Under the pieces are notes generated by a model. It saw only the letters and a program-made list of their open reading frames with translations, ran no database searches and was not told where the DNA came from. Made by a program: the position numbers and the translations under genes. Source: Stramenopiles sp. TOSAG23-2 (lineage: Eukaryota > Sar). Taken from it: a stretch of DNA of 37,299 nucleotides. Shown piece by piece: positions 17,694 through 28,704 of this stretch. The number at the start of each line of letters is the position of its first letter. Position 1 is the first letter of the stretch. The DNA lies in the NCBI GenBank assembly GCA_900128395.1, contig LT649328.1, positions 1-37,299 on the forward strand, given 5' to 3'.

Positions 17694-19106
17694 ATGATAC
17701 GGATTACAAAAATATTACAACGTATTATACCACCACATCAACAACAAGGAGTTTTGAAGAAAAAAAAATTACCTGCATCAACCACCACAAAATTCCTTTG
17801 CCGACAATATTATAATATTAATCATGGAAAAATAGTAGGAAAACATAATATCAAGAGTAATACTCAACGTGGACATAAATATGTTAAAAAATTACAAATA
17901 AATAGTTTAAGAAATTACAGGAACAAACGATATAAATCAACTCATTCGATACCAATTAATAATATAAGTGCATCAACAGCAAATGCTGTTATTCCACGCG
18001 ATCCTTTATTAGCAACTTGGATATTTGGTACTGGTGCTATGGTATTTGGTATGGTAACACTTGGTGGAGCGACACGTTTAACACGTTCTGGATTATCAAT
18101 GGTTGATTGGAGACCAGAAGGTAGGAAACTACCGAGTACGGATGAAGAGTGGGCTATTGAATTTGAGAAATATAAAGCATTTCCTGAATATCAAAAATTA
18201 AATAAAGGTATGTCTATCACAGAATTTAAAGAAATATATTTCATGGAATGGGCACATAGGATGTGGGGAAGAGCAATTGGATTAGTATTTGCAGGGCCAA
18301 TGATTGCATTTGCATTAGCACGTAGAATTCCGAGAGCATTATATGGTCGTACTGCATTGTTATTAACGATGGGTGGTACACAAGGTTTAGTTGGATGGTG
18401 GATGGTAAAATCAGGATTGACACATGAACATGTATTTGGTATTGAACGATCGGAATATGATATGCCTCGTGTTAGTCCATATCGTTTAGCAACACATTTA
18501 TCAATGGCATTTGCTACGTATGGTGTATTGATGTGGACAGGATTTGATTTATTTCGAAGAATGGAAGGGAATTTTTCTGTTACCGGTATTAAACCGTTCA
18601 AAGAATTATCATCAACTGCACAGCAAGCATTGCGTAAATTTAAAGTAAAAAGTAAAATTGGCACTGGTATTTTAGGTTTAACTGTTTTATCTGGTGCATT
18701 TGTTGCTGGAAATGATGCTGGGCATGCATATAATGATTGGCCATATTATGCAGGTGAAATTATTCCTGAACAAATATGGATGGATCGATTAGGTATTAGA
18801 AATTTCTTTGAGAATAGTGCATTAGTACAATTCGATCATCGTATGTTAGCATATACAACATTGGCAACGGTTGCTGGTCTTGCTGGAAGTGCACGTTTAA
18901 ATATAGGAACATGGAAAATTTTACAACCAGCAACAAAACGTGCTTTATATGCAATGTATGGTGTTACTGTCGCACAAGTTACATTAGGTATTGCAACGTT
19001 AATGATGTATGTACCGGTTGAATTAGGTGTTGCACATCAAGGTGGTGCTTTAACATTATGGACGTGTGGATTATGGCTAGTACATACATTGAAATATGTT
19101 CGATGA
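17694..19106 (+). CDS. COX15: heme A synthase, mitochondrial (COX15/CtaA family)
   Basis: COX15 oxidises the C8 methyl of heme O to the formyl group of heme A, the cofactor of cytochrome c oxidase, in the inner mitochondrial membrane. The 470-residue protein has a long basic presequence (about 1-95). The catalytic body starts at DPLLATWIFGTGAMVFGMVTLGGATRLTRSGLSMVDW (103-139), with the family hallmark GGATRLTRSGLSM. The four conserved His are present: His188 (EWAHRMWGR), His268 (RLATHLSMAF), His382 (FDHRMLAY) and His448 (GVAHQGGAL). Eight hydrophobic helices can be traced. AGNDAGHAYNDWPY (338-351) is typical of the eukaryotic/alphaproteobacterial type. The protein is longer than human COX15 mainly through the presequence. 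It is a single exon starting at the first ATG. Confidence 0.97.
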   Translation: MIRITKILQRIIPPHQQQGVLKKKKLPASTTTKFLCRQYYNINHGKIVGKHNIKSNTQRGHKYVKKLQINSLRNYRNKRYKSTHSIPINNISASTANAVIPRDPLLATWIFGTGAMVFGMVTLGGATRLTRSGLSMVDWRPEGRKLPSTDEEWAIEFEKYKAFPEYQKLNKGMSITEFKEIYFMEWAHRMWGRAIGLVFAGPMIAFALARRIPRALYGRTALLLTMGGTQGLVGWWMVKSGLTHEHVFGIERSEYDMPRVSPYRLATHLSMAFATYGVLMWTGFDLFRRMEGNFSVTGIKPFKELSSTAQQALRKFKVKSKIGTGILGLTVLSGAFVAGNDAGHAYNDWPYYAGEIIPEQIWMDRLGIRNFFENSALVQFDHRMLAYTTLATVAGLAGSARLNIGTWKILQPATKRALYAMYGVTVAQVTLGIATLMMYVPVELGVAHQGGALTLWTCGLWLVHTLKYVR

Positions 19107-19513
19107 GGGGTATTAGTTCTTTTTCTTTCTTTTTCACGTAGTTGGAAGGTATGATAATATAGTCGTCTGTCTGCGAGATGGGATATATATTTGTGGTTAA
19201 ATAAGAGGTTGCCAGGTGGATTAGGATTTTCACTTTACCTAAGTACCTAGTTTGGTGAGTGAAATATGTGTGTGTTTTTTAAAAAGTGCTTTAAATTTTG
19301 TCGAGTATTTTTACACCCATAATCGTAAAAAGATGTTTTTTATTTTTAATATTTTGGTACGTATGTGCGTTACATAAAAATATATCAAGAGGATATTAAG
19401 TACACTCTATATAATTTAAATTACGCTTGAATATACGACGTATAAATATATTTTTTTTAAAATTTACTCTATTAATAACTCCAGATATATAATAATTCCT
19501 TACGAAATATCTT
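19107..19513. other. convergent intergenic spacer (407 bp)
   Basis: The spacer lies between the ends of COX15 and the ankyrin gene. It has poly-T/A patches and words such as GTACGTATGTGCGTTAC and ATACGACGTATA (19363-19443), which add to the CpG-containing motif seen in other convergent spacers. I see no gene. Confidence 0.5.
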
Positions 19514-20545
19514 TTAATGATTTAAATCACCATTACCTGGTCCTACCTCTCTACCATTTTCATCATGATAATTTGCTTTTCCACCTTTTGAACGTATAAG
19601 TGCAATGATCTCTAGTCGAATTGGACTATCATTATATTTATATGCCCGGTATGCATAGTCCAGGGGAGTCTCTCCCCCATCGTCGTTGTCTTCGTCTTCA
19701 CTCTCGTCTTCCCACATGACTTCCGACATATCCATATAGGCCTTCTGATTAATACTATCAATCGACATATGATTTAATAATAATTGAATTAAATCAGTAT
19801 TCTCATCATCACTACGCCTCGTATTCACTGCAAAATGTAATGCATTACTTTTAAGGCTACGACATGCAATATTCGGATCAGCTCCACCTTGTTCAATTAA
19901 GTATTGAACTATGTGGAAATGTTCGTACATTGCAGCTATCATTAAAGGTGTATATCCAAAAATACCCCGACTATCTGCGCCTTCTTGATTCACCATATTA
20001 TTCCACGTCTCTCCATGCCTCACACGAAAAGGATGAAGATTTGCAAATAACTGTACGTCATCCATACGACCGTGTTCACATGCACATATGAAAGGTGTTG
20101 GTAATTTACGCACGATTCCTTGTTCGTTATAGTCTTCTTCGTCTGTTTCGTCTAGCTCACCCAATGGAAACTCTTCTAGATATCTTTCAATTAATAAAGA
20201 GCGTCTCTTTGCTGCATGTGCATGTATCATCTCATTTATACTTCTTCTACCTTGAAAATCAACGCTCAATGCTTCATCACGTACGCGTTCAAAATCATCA
20301 CATTTAAATGCTTTTCTACATTGCTGGATCAAAGAAGATAATTTCACATTACATAATGATCCAACATCTAAATATTGAAATATATTTGTCAATATCCCAC
20401 ATGCGGATTCAAAACCAGCTGGTAAAACTAGTGTACCAATTTCAATAGGTTCTGCACGTGATTCTTCTAACGCTTCAATCGTTGCTGGTTTTAATGTAGC
20501 ACGTTGTCTTTTCGCAAGTGGTGCATTCGTAGTCATGGATGCCAT
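19514..20545 (-). CDS. ankyrin-repeat protein with F-box-like N-terminal segment
   Basis: The 343-residue single-exon protein carries about four ankyrin repeats: TPFICACEHGRMDDVQLF (150-167), YTPLMIAAMYEHFHIVQYLI with the loop GGADPN (198-225), SNALHFAVNTRRSDDENTDLIQLLLNH (233-259), and GETPLDYAYRAYK ending in LEIIALIRSKGG (291-322). An acidic insert (273-290) interrupts the third and fourth repeats. Residues 50-80, containing ILTNIFQYLDVGSLCNVKLS, resemble an F-box helix pattern (leucine-rich, then L-x-x-L-C-x-V), though weakly. If right, the protein could present targets to an SCF ubiquitin ligase through the repeats. That is inference. A basic patch KRQR at 12-15 could serve nuclear import. 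The first ATG (20543-20545) is followed closely by a second at codon 4. Confidence 0.85.
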   Translation of the reverse strand: MASMTTNAPLAKRQRATLKPATIEALEESRAEPIEIGTLVLPAGFESACGILTNIFQYLDVGSLCNVKLSSLIQQCRKAFKCDDFERVRDEALSVDFQGRRSINEMIHAHAAKRRSLLIERYLEEFPLGELDETDEEDYNEQGIVRKLPTPFICACEHGRMDDVQLFANLHPFRVRHGETWNNMVNQEGADSRGIFGYTPLMIAAMYEHFHIVQYLIEQGGADPNIACRSLKSNALHFAVNTRRSDDENTDLIQLLLNHMSIDSINQKAYMDMSEVMWEDESEDEDNDDGGETPLDYAYRAYKYNDSPIRLEIIALIRSKGGKANYHDENGREVGPGNGDLNH

Positions 20546-20832
20546 GCTGTAGATATATATATATAAATACAGTCTCTCTTTATACTTTTATTATATTTAT
20601 TCACACACACATGTTATATTTATTATTCACAATTGCACACCACCCCCCGCTATTCATTCATTTATTTTTTTTCAATAAAAAATATTATAATATATAATAA
20701 GATTTGTTGCCGTAAATATTATAATATACACAGGTATAATTGAAATAATAATATATATATAGGAAAGAAACAACAGAAAAATATGAAAAACAAGAAAAAA
20801 TAGTATTTATTCAAATTCATACAGATCATTCC

Positions 20833-23470
20833 ATGATGTTTAAGAATAAGATCATCTTACGCGCATTACTTCAAATATGGTGGTTTGCTTTATCTTTATG
20901 TTTAGCAAATAATAATAATATAAATAATAATAATATTGATAATAAGAGCATTCCATCAATAATACCACATGATTGGGTGAAACGATATGAACTGGGACAT
21001 TTAACATTTAGCAATACATTACCAAAGCTTCCACCATATATTGGTAATGGTTACATAGCCACGCACCCATTGCATAGCAATCCAATGCAAAGTCAAACCA
21101 TTTATATTTCTGGTGTTTTCAATGGCGTTGCAGTCTATGGCAATTGCACCGTTCCTAAAACAAATTGTATAAAGCCACACCGAGCTACAATACCTAAACA
21201 TAGAATTGAATTCAAACCAACAAAATCTAATAACGAGAAACTTATTGGTTTTGCATTAGATATGGAAAAAGGAATATTTACTCAACGACGTGAAATCAAA
21301 GTTGATAATGAAAATAATTTAAACTGCCAAATCGATGCTATATATTACGCACATGCTACACTTCCAAATGCATTAATTCATCAAGTTACATTTACAAATA
21401 TGGACAAAGAACATGATATTGATATATCAAATATTATTGAAAATCAATTTGAATTTAATATTGGTAAAGATGGTGGTGATTTTAATTGGGATATTAATGG
21501 AACGAGTAATATTAGTAACAATATATATAATATGCATGGGACAGTAAAAAACATGGAGTTACCAGATGAAAAGTTTACTTCCATAGCAACAGCAACATTA
21601 ATGAAACCAGTGTTGGAACAACAATCATCATCTGATGAAATTATTGTAAAACCAAATCAAACATATACCATTTTTTTTCCATCGATTTTTTGTACATCGC
21701 TTGATATTGACGATCATGATGATAATGAGGGAAACAAACAACAACAATTATTTGAAGATGCATTACAATGTGCAAATGGAAAATTGGAGGAAATCATGGC
21801 AATGGACATCCACACGATATATAGCTCTCATACCAATGCGTGGATTGATACAATGGATAATGGAAGAATTGAAATAATAGGTGATTTAGATCTTGCACAA
21901 TCCATCAATGCATCCGTGTATTATATTTTATCATCAATACGTTCCGATTGGCCACAAGGTCTCAGTCCTGGAGGATTAGCATCTGATGGTTATGAAGGAC
22001 AGTAAGTAAAATTCTATTCCCATGAACTTACAGTATAGATATCCCCTCTAACACATACGCTACGCTCCACAGTTCTTTCTGGGACATGGAAACATGGATG
22101 TATCCTCCATTATTGATGTTGCAACCAAAAATAGCAAAATCATGTTTACAATACCGAATCTTACGTAAAGAAAAGGCAAAAGATAAAGCAGCGCGTTATG
22201 GTTTCGAAGGTTATATGTTTCCATGGGAAAGCGCCCATAGTGGTGAAGAAACTTGTGGAACATCTTATGGGCAAGTCTCCGTATGGGGTGCAGAAGAACA
22301 TCATATAACAGGAGATATATCATTTGCTGCACAACAATATTTCCAATTAACAGGCGATATTGCATTTTTAAAATCTGATTTATATGATTTATTTTCAAAC
22401 ATAGCAGATTATTGGTGTTCACATGCTACTTTTAATGAAACTAATAATAAATATCATATTTTAAATGTGATGGGACCAGATGAATACCACCATCCTGTGA
22501 ATGATTCAACATATACAAATGTGATAGCACAAATGAGTTTACTAAATGCAATAAAAGCATCGAAAATTTTGAATGTACCTAGTAAAAAAAAATGGATAGA
22601 TGTACAAGAAAATATGTACATACCATTTGATAAGATTCGACAAATACATCCTGAATATGATGGATATGAGGGTACGACTAATGTCAAACAAGCTGATACG
22701 ATTTTATTAAATTTTCCATTACAATTTCAATATCGAAATAATCAAATTTTAGAAAATGATTTACTTTATTACATGAATCGTACCGATCCAACTGGTCCAG
22801 TAAGTAAATTTTATTTCCCTGAATCCATAGTAGTATATATATATATATGCGTGTGTATATTTTTGCTAACATGTAACATCACGCGTTCATTTATATGAAT
22901 GCTGATGTATCCTCTCTAATAAAATAGGCGATGACATGGGCTATGTTTGCTATTGGTAGTCTCGATGCGGGTAGTAAATATGAACAACAAGCATTAGCAT
23001 TTTTTAAACGTGGTTATGCAAATCAACAAGCGCCATTTAAAGTCTGGACGGAAACACCAACTGGTGGAACAGTAAATTTTATAACTGGTGCTGGAGGATT
23101 TTTGCAATCTGTAATAAATGGTTATTGTGGATTAAGATTAAATGATGATTCGTTATACGTAAAACCTTATAACATTCCAGTTAAAAACATGATTTTGCAT
23201 AACATTCATTATCAAGGTTTTAAATTAGTTTTTAATGTATCAAATGAAGAGTATTTTACTGTGCGTGTAAGCGGTTATGATGAAGATCATCTAGTAGATA
23301 CTCGTATATATAATAGTACTAGTCGTCATGATGATGGATTAATTATAACGGATGAAACAAGTGGAAAAGTTTATGATTTAAATATTGGTGAAAAAGCCAT
23401 TCAATTAAATTGTTGTGGGGGTGAACATGTTGATAATAGCTATACAATAACACGTAATGTGGGGTTGTAA
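20833..23470 (+). CDS. secreted/lysosomal GH65 glucosidase, acid trehalase or PGGHG type (3 exons)
   Basis: Exons 20833-22001, 22073-22799 and 22928-23470 join in frame to 812 residues. The first junction restores GYEGHSFWDMETWMYP, and the second TDPTGPAMTWAMFAIG; both agree with the GH65 family. Residues 1-25 form a signal peptide. The N-terminal beta-sandwich includes IGNGYIATHPL (about 70-80), and the (alpha/alpha)6 barrel includes the FWDMETWM block (392-399), PWESAHSGEETC and NVMGPDEYHHPVNDSTYTN, in which Glu527 is the predicted acid catalyst. FKVWTETPTGGTVNFITGAGGFLQ closes the barrel. Closest known types are protein-glucosylgalactosylhydroxylysine glucosidase and vacuolar/periplasmic acid trehalase, and sequence alone does not choose between them. 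The signal peptide favours a lumenal or extracellular enzyme. Several Asn-x-Ser/Thr sites fit glycosylation. Confidence 0.93.
22002..22072 (+). other. intron 1 of the GH65 gene (71 bp)
   Basis: Donor GTAAGT at 22002 and acceptor CTCCACAG ending at 22072. Removal joins a codon split after its second base (CA|T, His). The retained frame would stop at once (TAA at 22003), so splicing is required. Confidence 0.93.
22800..22927 (+). other. intron 2 of the GH65 gene (128 bp)
   Basis: Donor GTAAGT at 22800 and acceptor AAAATAG ending at 22927, phase 0. It contains an AT-rich (AT)n tract near 22835-22848. Splicing removes the hydrophobic read-through tail and restores the conserved GPAMTW block. Confidence 0.93.
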
Positions 23471-25360
23471 AAATATTTTTATTTGACACCGATATTTTTT
23501 TATGATATTCGTAGTTTTGCTTTAATAAAACCACATACAAAGTCGTACGAGTACATCAATATGATGGGACGTGTTTTTAAAAATAAATTTTTACTAAAAA
23601 GCGCGTGTTTAATACTCGTTTTTTTTATATTATATAATATATATAAATACTCGTAATATTTTAATTTTAATATTTTAATTCAATCACCCTCCGAGACTGT
23701 AAACAAATTATTACCGACTTCGTATTATATATAAATAAATAATATAATACCAGTATTAATATTCCATATTCACCCTCCGAGATGTAAAACAAAATTGATG
23801 AACATCATAATTAAAATATTAAAAAAAAAAGTAAACACACACACATCTATTTTACTTCATCCGGTAAATATATCTACTTTTGGGTGCTTACAGGTGTGAG
23901 TTATTGGACACATTTTGTGAGTTCCCTGTGAGATATATATATATATATATCCACACGGAGCGGTGGAGCCTAGTTGAATAAATAGCATGGAATAGCATTA
24001 GGTTTCTAAAATGAAGTGGATACCTAAAATTTGAAATTATTTTTTGATTAAAACAGGGGGAAAGAGATGGTCGTCATAAATATACAAAAAACAAAAACAT
24101 GTAAACGATATTGTTGGCGATATGGAAGAATTTTCTGATTTTTGCATATTCATATTTTTAATATAAATATATATATATATATATATGATATACAAACGAT
24201 AATAATATATATAAAATGCGTATATATATATATATAGTGTGTGTGGGCAGATATACTGTATATACGGAAATATATGGACGGTATATTTAATTGCAGACGA
24301 TGTAAATGTTTCTATTCTATTGTATTATCTATATATATATCTATTTATCAATGTATAAATGAAATGAATAGATATTAAATATATAATGTTGGATATAACG
24401 ATTTACGATGTTAATAGACAAAATATATGATGTTAATAGATAAATATTCTTTAAACATGCAAGTGCAATGTGCGTGTTATACGTGTAATCTATTTTGATT
24501 CAAATATACTATGTTACATATATATATATATATATGTTTGTACCGATCCTTGTGATGTGACATTGTTTATCTATAAATCTATCATATTTTTACACATGTG
24601 TGCATAATATTATATATTTTTGATTAATTATTTTTAAATTATCATCGGCGATGGCATCGTAATGGTATTGCCCTGTACAAATACTGTAAAAAGATAGATT
24701 AATCTCTTCCCATTCGTTTTTATAGCGTATTTCACTTCAATCCTATCATGTATTCCTTGTGAAATAAGACGGATGAAGTATGGAAACCTCCCCAAAATAG
24801 TGGGGTTCCAATAAGTATAGATTTAGTATACTATAGATATATATATATAGGACAATACAAAAGTTCTTATTGCTGCTGAACGAGATACTGCACATTGGCC
24901 ATTTTTGGATCTTAATCTGTACAGCAACTGCATTAAGTAGCATAAAACCTCAAAGAAGAATGAAAAAAAATTTGAAACATTAATTTCTAGTGCTATTACT
25001 GTGGTATTAATATCAATACTGTTTAGTTTTAATTTTTATTAAGGTGTATAACACACTTATTTTAGTCATGAGTACAGAGATATATGTACACACATGTACA
25101 TGTATCTTTGAGTACAAAGTAAAATAAAATATTTACAGTATGCAGCTTGGTAGATACAACAGTAAAAAATATAAATAAACTGATATGGTTAAAAAATATA
25201 TTATAAAATATACAAGTTGTATTTACAAGGTTGAACTTTTTAGCAACCTTACTTAATCAAAAATTTTAATTTTTTGTTTGATTTTTAAAAGAAACAAAAA
25301 ATATACTTTAACTTTCCTCGTCATGTGTACAACATCGTGTGTATTATTTCTTTTTTTTTT
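23471..25360. other. longest gene-free stretch (1.9 kb), convergent spacer
   Basis: The spacer lies between the ends of the GH65 and ChAPs genes. The first 330 bp has many TCGTA/TACGA words and two copies of CACCCTCCGAGA (about 23685 and 23770). The region 23930-24560 is rich in (TA)n microsatellites (for example 23934-23950, 24168-24186, 24517-24533). TTGAATAAATAGCATGGAAT (23973-23992) followed by AGCATTAGG resembles the sequence just outside the left end of the hAT-like MITE. A partial family A element lies at 24787-24914. From 24950 to 25360 it is plain AT-rich DNA. Open frames here are short and AT-driven; I see no gene. Confidence 0.55.
24787..24914. mobile_element. MITE-like element, family A, partial copy 2
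   Basis: One arm, 24787-24833, shares AAAATAGTGGGGTT and ATAAGTATAGATTTAGTATACTA with the left arm of the copy at 17216. A further piece, ATTGGCCATTTTTGGATCTTA (24894-24914), matches the inverse of 17332-17352 with two differences, so the core is reversed relative to copy 1. No second arm is visible to the right, so the copy looks truncated. Confidence 0.55.
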
Positions 25361-28186
25361 TTATTGGTTATACCCTTTACTTCTCCATTTCACTGCATCT
25401 CTTAAACTATTATCAATACGACTTGCAACTAATTTGATTTTTTCTGTGGATAATTCTATCACGCCATTTTTTGCTTGGCGTGTAAACTTTGCTTCTACTC
25501 TTGCGACAGCATTGCGTACTGTGGTTAAACCTTTTTTTCCAATCATTGTAATTAAAGCTTCGCGTATAAATGGATGAGTATCATTTAAATCTGTACTATC
25601 TTCATGTTCATCAATTGATAATAAAATTTGAACAATTGCTAACATTGCAGTTGATAAACTATCTTTGACTAAATTTGGAATATGTGTTGATAATAATAAA
25701 ATAGCTTCCCATGCATCTAAACTATATGCTAAACCAACGCACTTATGTAAAATGTGAAATGCTAAATCATAATATTGTAGACGGCAAAAAAGATATCCAA
25801 GTTTTAAATATTTATATGCTTGTTTTTCTTCTTTGGTACCATGTTTCGGTTTTTTATCAACGCATATACCACGTGTCAATGCAGTTTCTCCACTTTCATC
25901 ATCTACATCATGCTCCTCATTAGATGAATCATCATTTGGTTGAGATGAACCATTTGAATCATCGTCAGAGGAGGAGGAGGAGGAGGAAGAAGAAGAATTC
26001 TCTGAATCAGAGGATGATTCCTGGGCGTCATCGTCGTCATCATTTGACATGTTGTTATTAGTACTATTATTATTATCATTATTATTACCTTCTTCTTTTT
26101 CTATTACTACAACTTCCTCTTTTTGTTTTTCTTCTTCTTCTTCTGTTTGATGCTGAATTTTTACTACAGTTTCGTCTGTGACAATATCATTTTTTGTTTC
26201 ATCATCATCATTATTATTATTAGTATTGCTATCGTTTCCATTATTTTCTTCTTCTACTTGTTCATTATCTTCCATTTCACTATTACTATTATTTTCAATA
26301 TCATCAGTTTCTTCTTCGTCATAATTTTGAAGTAAATCATCATGATCTTCATGTATCCACACAGCAAATGCATGGACATCTTTATATAAAATTCCAATTA
26401 ACGCATCCAATGTTGGTTGGCATGGTCGCGGCCTACCAGTATAAAGGATTGTTGGTTCTGCACCTTCGTATAAATGACGTTCTAATGATAAACCATTATC
26501 ATCGTTTGTTTCTTCTTCCTCATCTTCATCTCCATTTTCATTATTATTAATATTATTATTCATGTCAATAGTAGTACTACTATTATTATCATCATTTTTT
26601 AATGGACTTGAAGTCGTAGTCGTCGTTGATATTGCTTCTTCATCATTATCATCTCCATCATTTTCTTCAATTGCTAATCCACCTATATCAATTTCAACAA
26701 CTTCTTCTTCCTCTTCCTCTTTTGGATTCTCCATTCCCATTTCTTCTTCCTTGTTTTTCACAACATCAACATCTGTAATAAAAACACTATTACGTAGATT
26801 TAAAAATCCATTCCATCCGATCGCACTTTCAATGATAACTAATAGATCATATGCAGCAAAATTTAAACTGACAAAATTATCAATTGAAAATCGTTTTCTC
26901 CATTTACCATCTAAACCACCTTGTGAGGAAAACGCAAAGTCAAATGTCCAACTAGATAATGCTAATTGAGATGGATCCTTTTGTAACACTTGAGCTGCAC
27001 GGTCACTATAACGTAATGGTGCTGTATTTAATGCTATTAAGCCATTTGGAAAATCACCTGATAATATATATGCTTTTGCTAATAATATCCATGCCGAATA
27101 TGTATATGGTTGCAAGGTGACTAATTTTTTACCAATTAAAATAGCATATTCCAATTTCTTTCTTTTCTTTCCATCATTTCCTTTCTCATCATCGTCGCCA
27201 TTGCCTTCCTCTCCATTAGTACCACCAATTATATCTAACTCATGATTTACATCATTTAACAATAACATCATTTGTGCAGCTAATATGGAACTGTATAATG
27301 GATCATTTGCATCGTTTTGGGATAAAATTGCACATAATAAATTCATACCACGTTTCAATTCACCCATTGCTTCACATAATGCAGCAATATAAACGACAAC
27401 TAATGGAAATTTCAATACTAATGAGCTGAAAAATTCTACACAATCCCCATATTGACCACGGCCAATCATTATCAAATATATATGTATACAAAGCCTTCCC
27501 GCCGCTGGCAATTCGCCAAGTCTATTGTTTAAATGAATAGATGGTGAACCTAATATTTTACTATCTTGAAACAATGGTATTACATCTTGTAAAAACGATT
27601 GCATTTTATCTCTATCCGCTACTGGGTTAAATGTACGAAATGGCATATTATGAATTTCTCTTGGTATTCGACTAACAATAGTTTTTTTCCGAAACAATGA
27701 CATACCTCTTAATATAGAGGATACGCGGCATTCTTTCCATATTTGTTCATCCGGTGGATATGTTTTTGGTGCATCTGCATCGATAACATACACACGTGTT
27801 TTTCCAGGAACTTTAAATTCAACTCTTAAATCAACATGTCGAAACGCGTTCCATATACAAAATGTACCAGATGAAATAGTACGTGCCATACCACCCTCCC
27901 ATAATGTCGTTGTTTCTTGTCGTTGAATCAAATCATAAAAATATGCTGCAACAGCAGCAACGGAGCCAACATCAGCACCAGAGACGAAATGATATGCACC
28001 AGTAGGACCACCTCCAGCGACATCAGATAATCTTCCAATAAATGAATTTTTTCTACCGACTTTTACTACGGTACATAAATCATGTGGACCAAGTGTCCCC
28101 GGATTTTTAAATGTATTTTGTCGTTGAACACGTACACGCAATGCATCCCCTTGTGTAATTTCAATAATTTCTGGTACCCCTCTCAT
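25361..28186 (-). CDS. ChAPs-family protein (Chs5-Arf1-binding, exomer component-like)
   Basis: In yeast, the ChAPs (Bud7, Bch1, Bch2, Chs6) form exomer with Chs5 and carry selected membrane proteins from the trans-Golgi to the surface with Arf1. This 941-residue single-exon protein has the family's N-terminal block: TLGPHDLCTVVKVG (31-44), AYHFVSGADVGSVAAVAAYFYDLI (64-87), CIWNAFRHVDLRVEFKVPG (110-128) and VYVIDADAPKTYPPDEQIWKECRVSSILRG (132-161). TPR-like helices follow (232-315 and 345-470), and LKLGYLFCRLQYYDLAFHILHKC (794-816) with the C-terminal helices completes the fold. A very acidic, Asn/Ser-rich insert (about 475-770) interrupts the C-terminal part around a conserved-looking stretch EPTILYTGRPRPCQPTLDALIGIL (577-600). 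I infer a trafficking role. A Chs5 partner is not in this window. The start ATG is at 28184-28186. Confidence 0.85.
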   Translation of the reverse strand: MRGVPEIIEITQGDALRVRVQRQNTFKNPGTLGPHDLCTVVKVGRKNSFIGRLSDVAGGGPTGAYHFVSGADVGSVAAVAAYFYDLIQRQETTTLWEGGMARTISSGTFCIWNAFRHVDLRVEFKVPGKTRVYVIDADAPKTYPPDEQIWKECRVSSILRGMSLFRKKTIVSRIPREIHNMPFRTFNPVADRDKMQSFLQDVIPLFQDSKILGSPSIHLNNRLGELPAAGRLCIHIYLIMIGRGQYGDCVEFFSSLVLKFPLVVVYIAALCEAMGELKRGMNLLCAILSQNDANDPLYSSILAAQMMLLLNDVNHELDIIGGTNGEEGNGDDDEKGNDGKKRKKLEYAILIGKKLVTLQPYTYSAWILLAKAYILSGDFPNGLIALNTAPLRYSDRAAQVLQKDPSQLALSSWTFDFAFSSQGGLDGKWRKRFSIDNFVSLNFAAYDLLVIIESAIGWNGFLNLRNSVFITDVDVVKNKEEEMGMENPKEEEEEEVVEIDIGGLAIEENDGDDNDEEAISTTTTTSSPLKNDDNNSSTTIDMNNNINNNENGDEDEEEETNDDNGLSLERHLYEGAEPTILYTGRPRPCQPTLDALIGILYKDVHAFAVWIHEDHDDLLQNYDEEETDDIENNSNSEMEDNEQVEEENNGNDSNTNNNNDDDETKNDIVTDETVVKIQHQTEEEEEKQKEEVVVIEKEEGNNNDNNNSTNNNMSNDDDDDAQESSSDSENSSSSSSSSSSDDDSNGSSQPNDDSSNEEHDVDDESGETALTRGICVDKKPKHGTKEEKQAYKYLKLGYLFCRLQYYDLAFHILHKCVGLAYSLDAWEAILLLSTHIPNLVKDSLSTAMLAIVQILLSIDEHEDSTDLNDTHPFIREALITMIGKKGLTTVRNAVARVEAKFTRQAKNGVIELSTEKIKLVASRIDNSLRDAVKWRSKGYNQ

Positions 28187-28704
28187 CTTATTATCAAACC
28201 GTTAAACTATTATGTATTATATTATATTGATGTTATTTGTAACGTCTTAATTTCAAATTACATATATTATTAATGATATTTATTTTTATATTATTAATTA
28301 TTTGAATATTCTAATTTGTATCCACTATGAAGTCACAGAGAGAGACAGAGAGGGGGGGAGCAAAACAAAAAGCAAATGTATATATATACGGATTATCAAT
28401 CAAGGTTGTTAAAGAATAGATTGAAAATCTTCGAGGATAGCATATGTCATAAAAACGTTTGTTTGAATATTTTGTATTATGTGATTTGGATCTAATCAAT
28501 CTATATTCAAAAGGCAACCAAAATTCAAAAAAATGTTTTGTGTATATCTTCAATCATTCAGTCTACTATAATAGATAAAATATAAAACACAATATGACAG
28601 ACAACGTATATAGACTCAATAACACACACAAAAAAAAGAAATATTGATAACGGGGAAATTACATATAATTCAATAAAGCAAACATTTTATTACAACGAAA
28701 AATT
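28187..28704. other. divergent intergenic spacer (518 bp)
   Basis: The spacer is shared by the ChAPs gene (leftward) and the RNF113-like gene (rightward). It contains an AT-rich left part, a purine tract CAGAGAGAGACAGAGAGGGG (28335-28354) and an A-rich leader before 28705. A leftward open frame at 28311-28553 is compositionally unconvincing. I see no gene. Confidence 0.5.

Noticed and set aside
18191-18664. 157-residue leftward open frame inside COX15
   Set aside because: It is antisense to the conserved COX15 body, which has all four catalytic His residues.
23973-24003. Similarity to the sequence around the hAT-like MITE (AAATAGCAT...AGCATTAG)
   Set aside because: The match covers only the flank, not the TAGTGGT tip or the body, so it is not a second copy. 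It may be shared genomic flank or chance.
28311-28553. 80-residue leftward open frame between the ChAPs and RNF113-like genes
   Set aside because: It has no motif, its codons are set by composition, and it occupies the shared promoter spacer.
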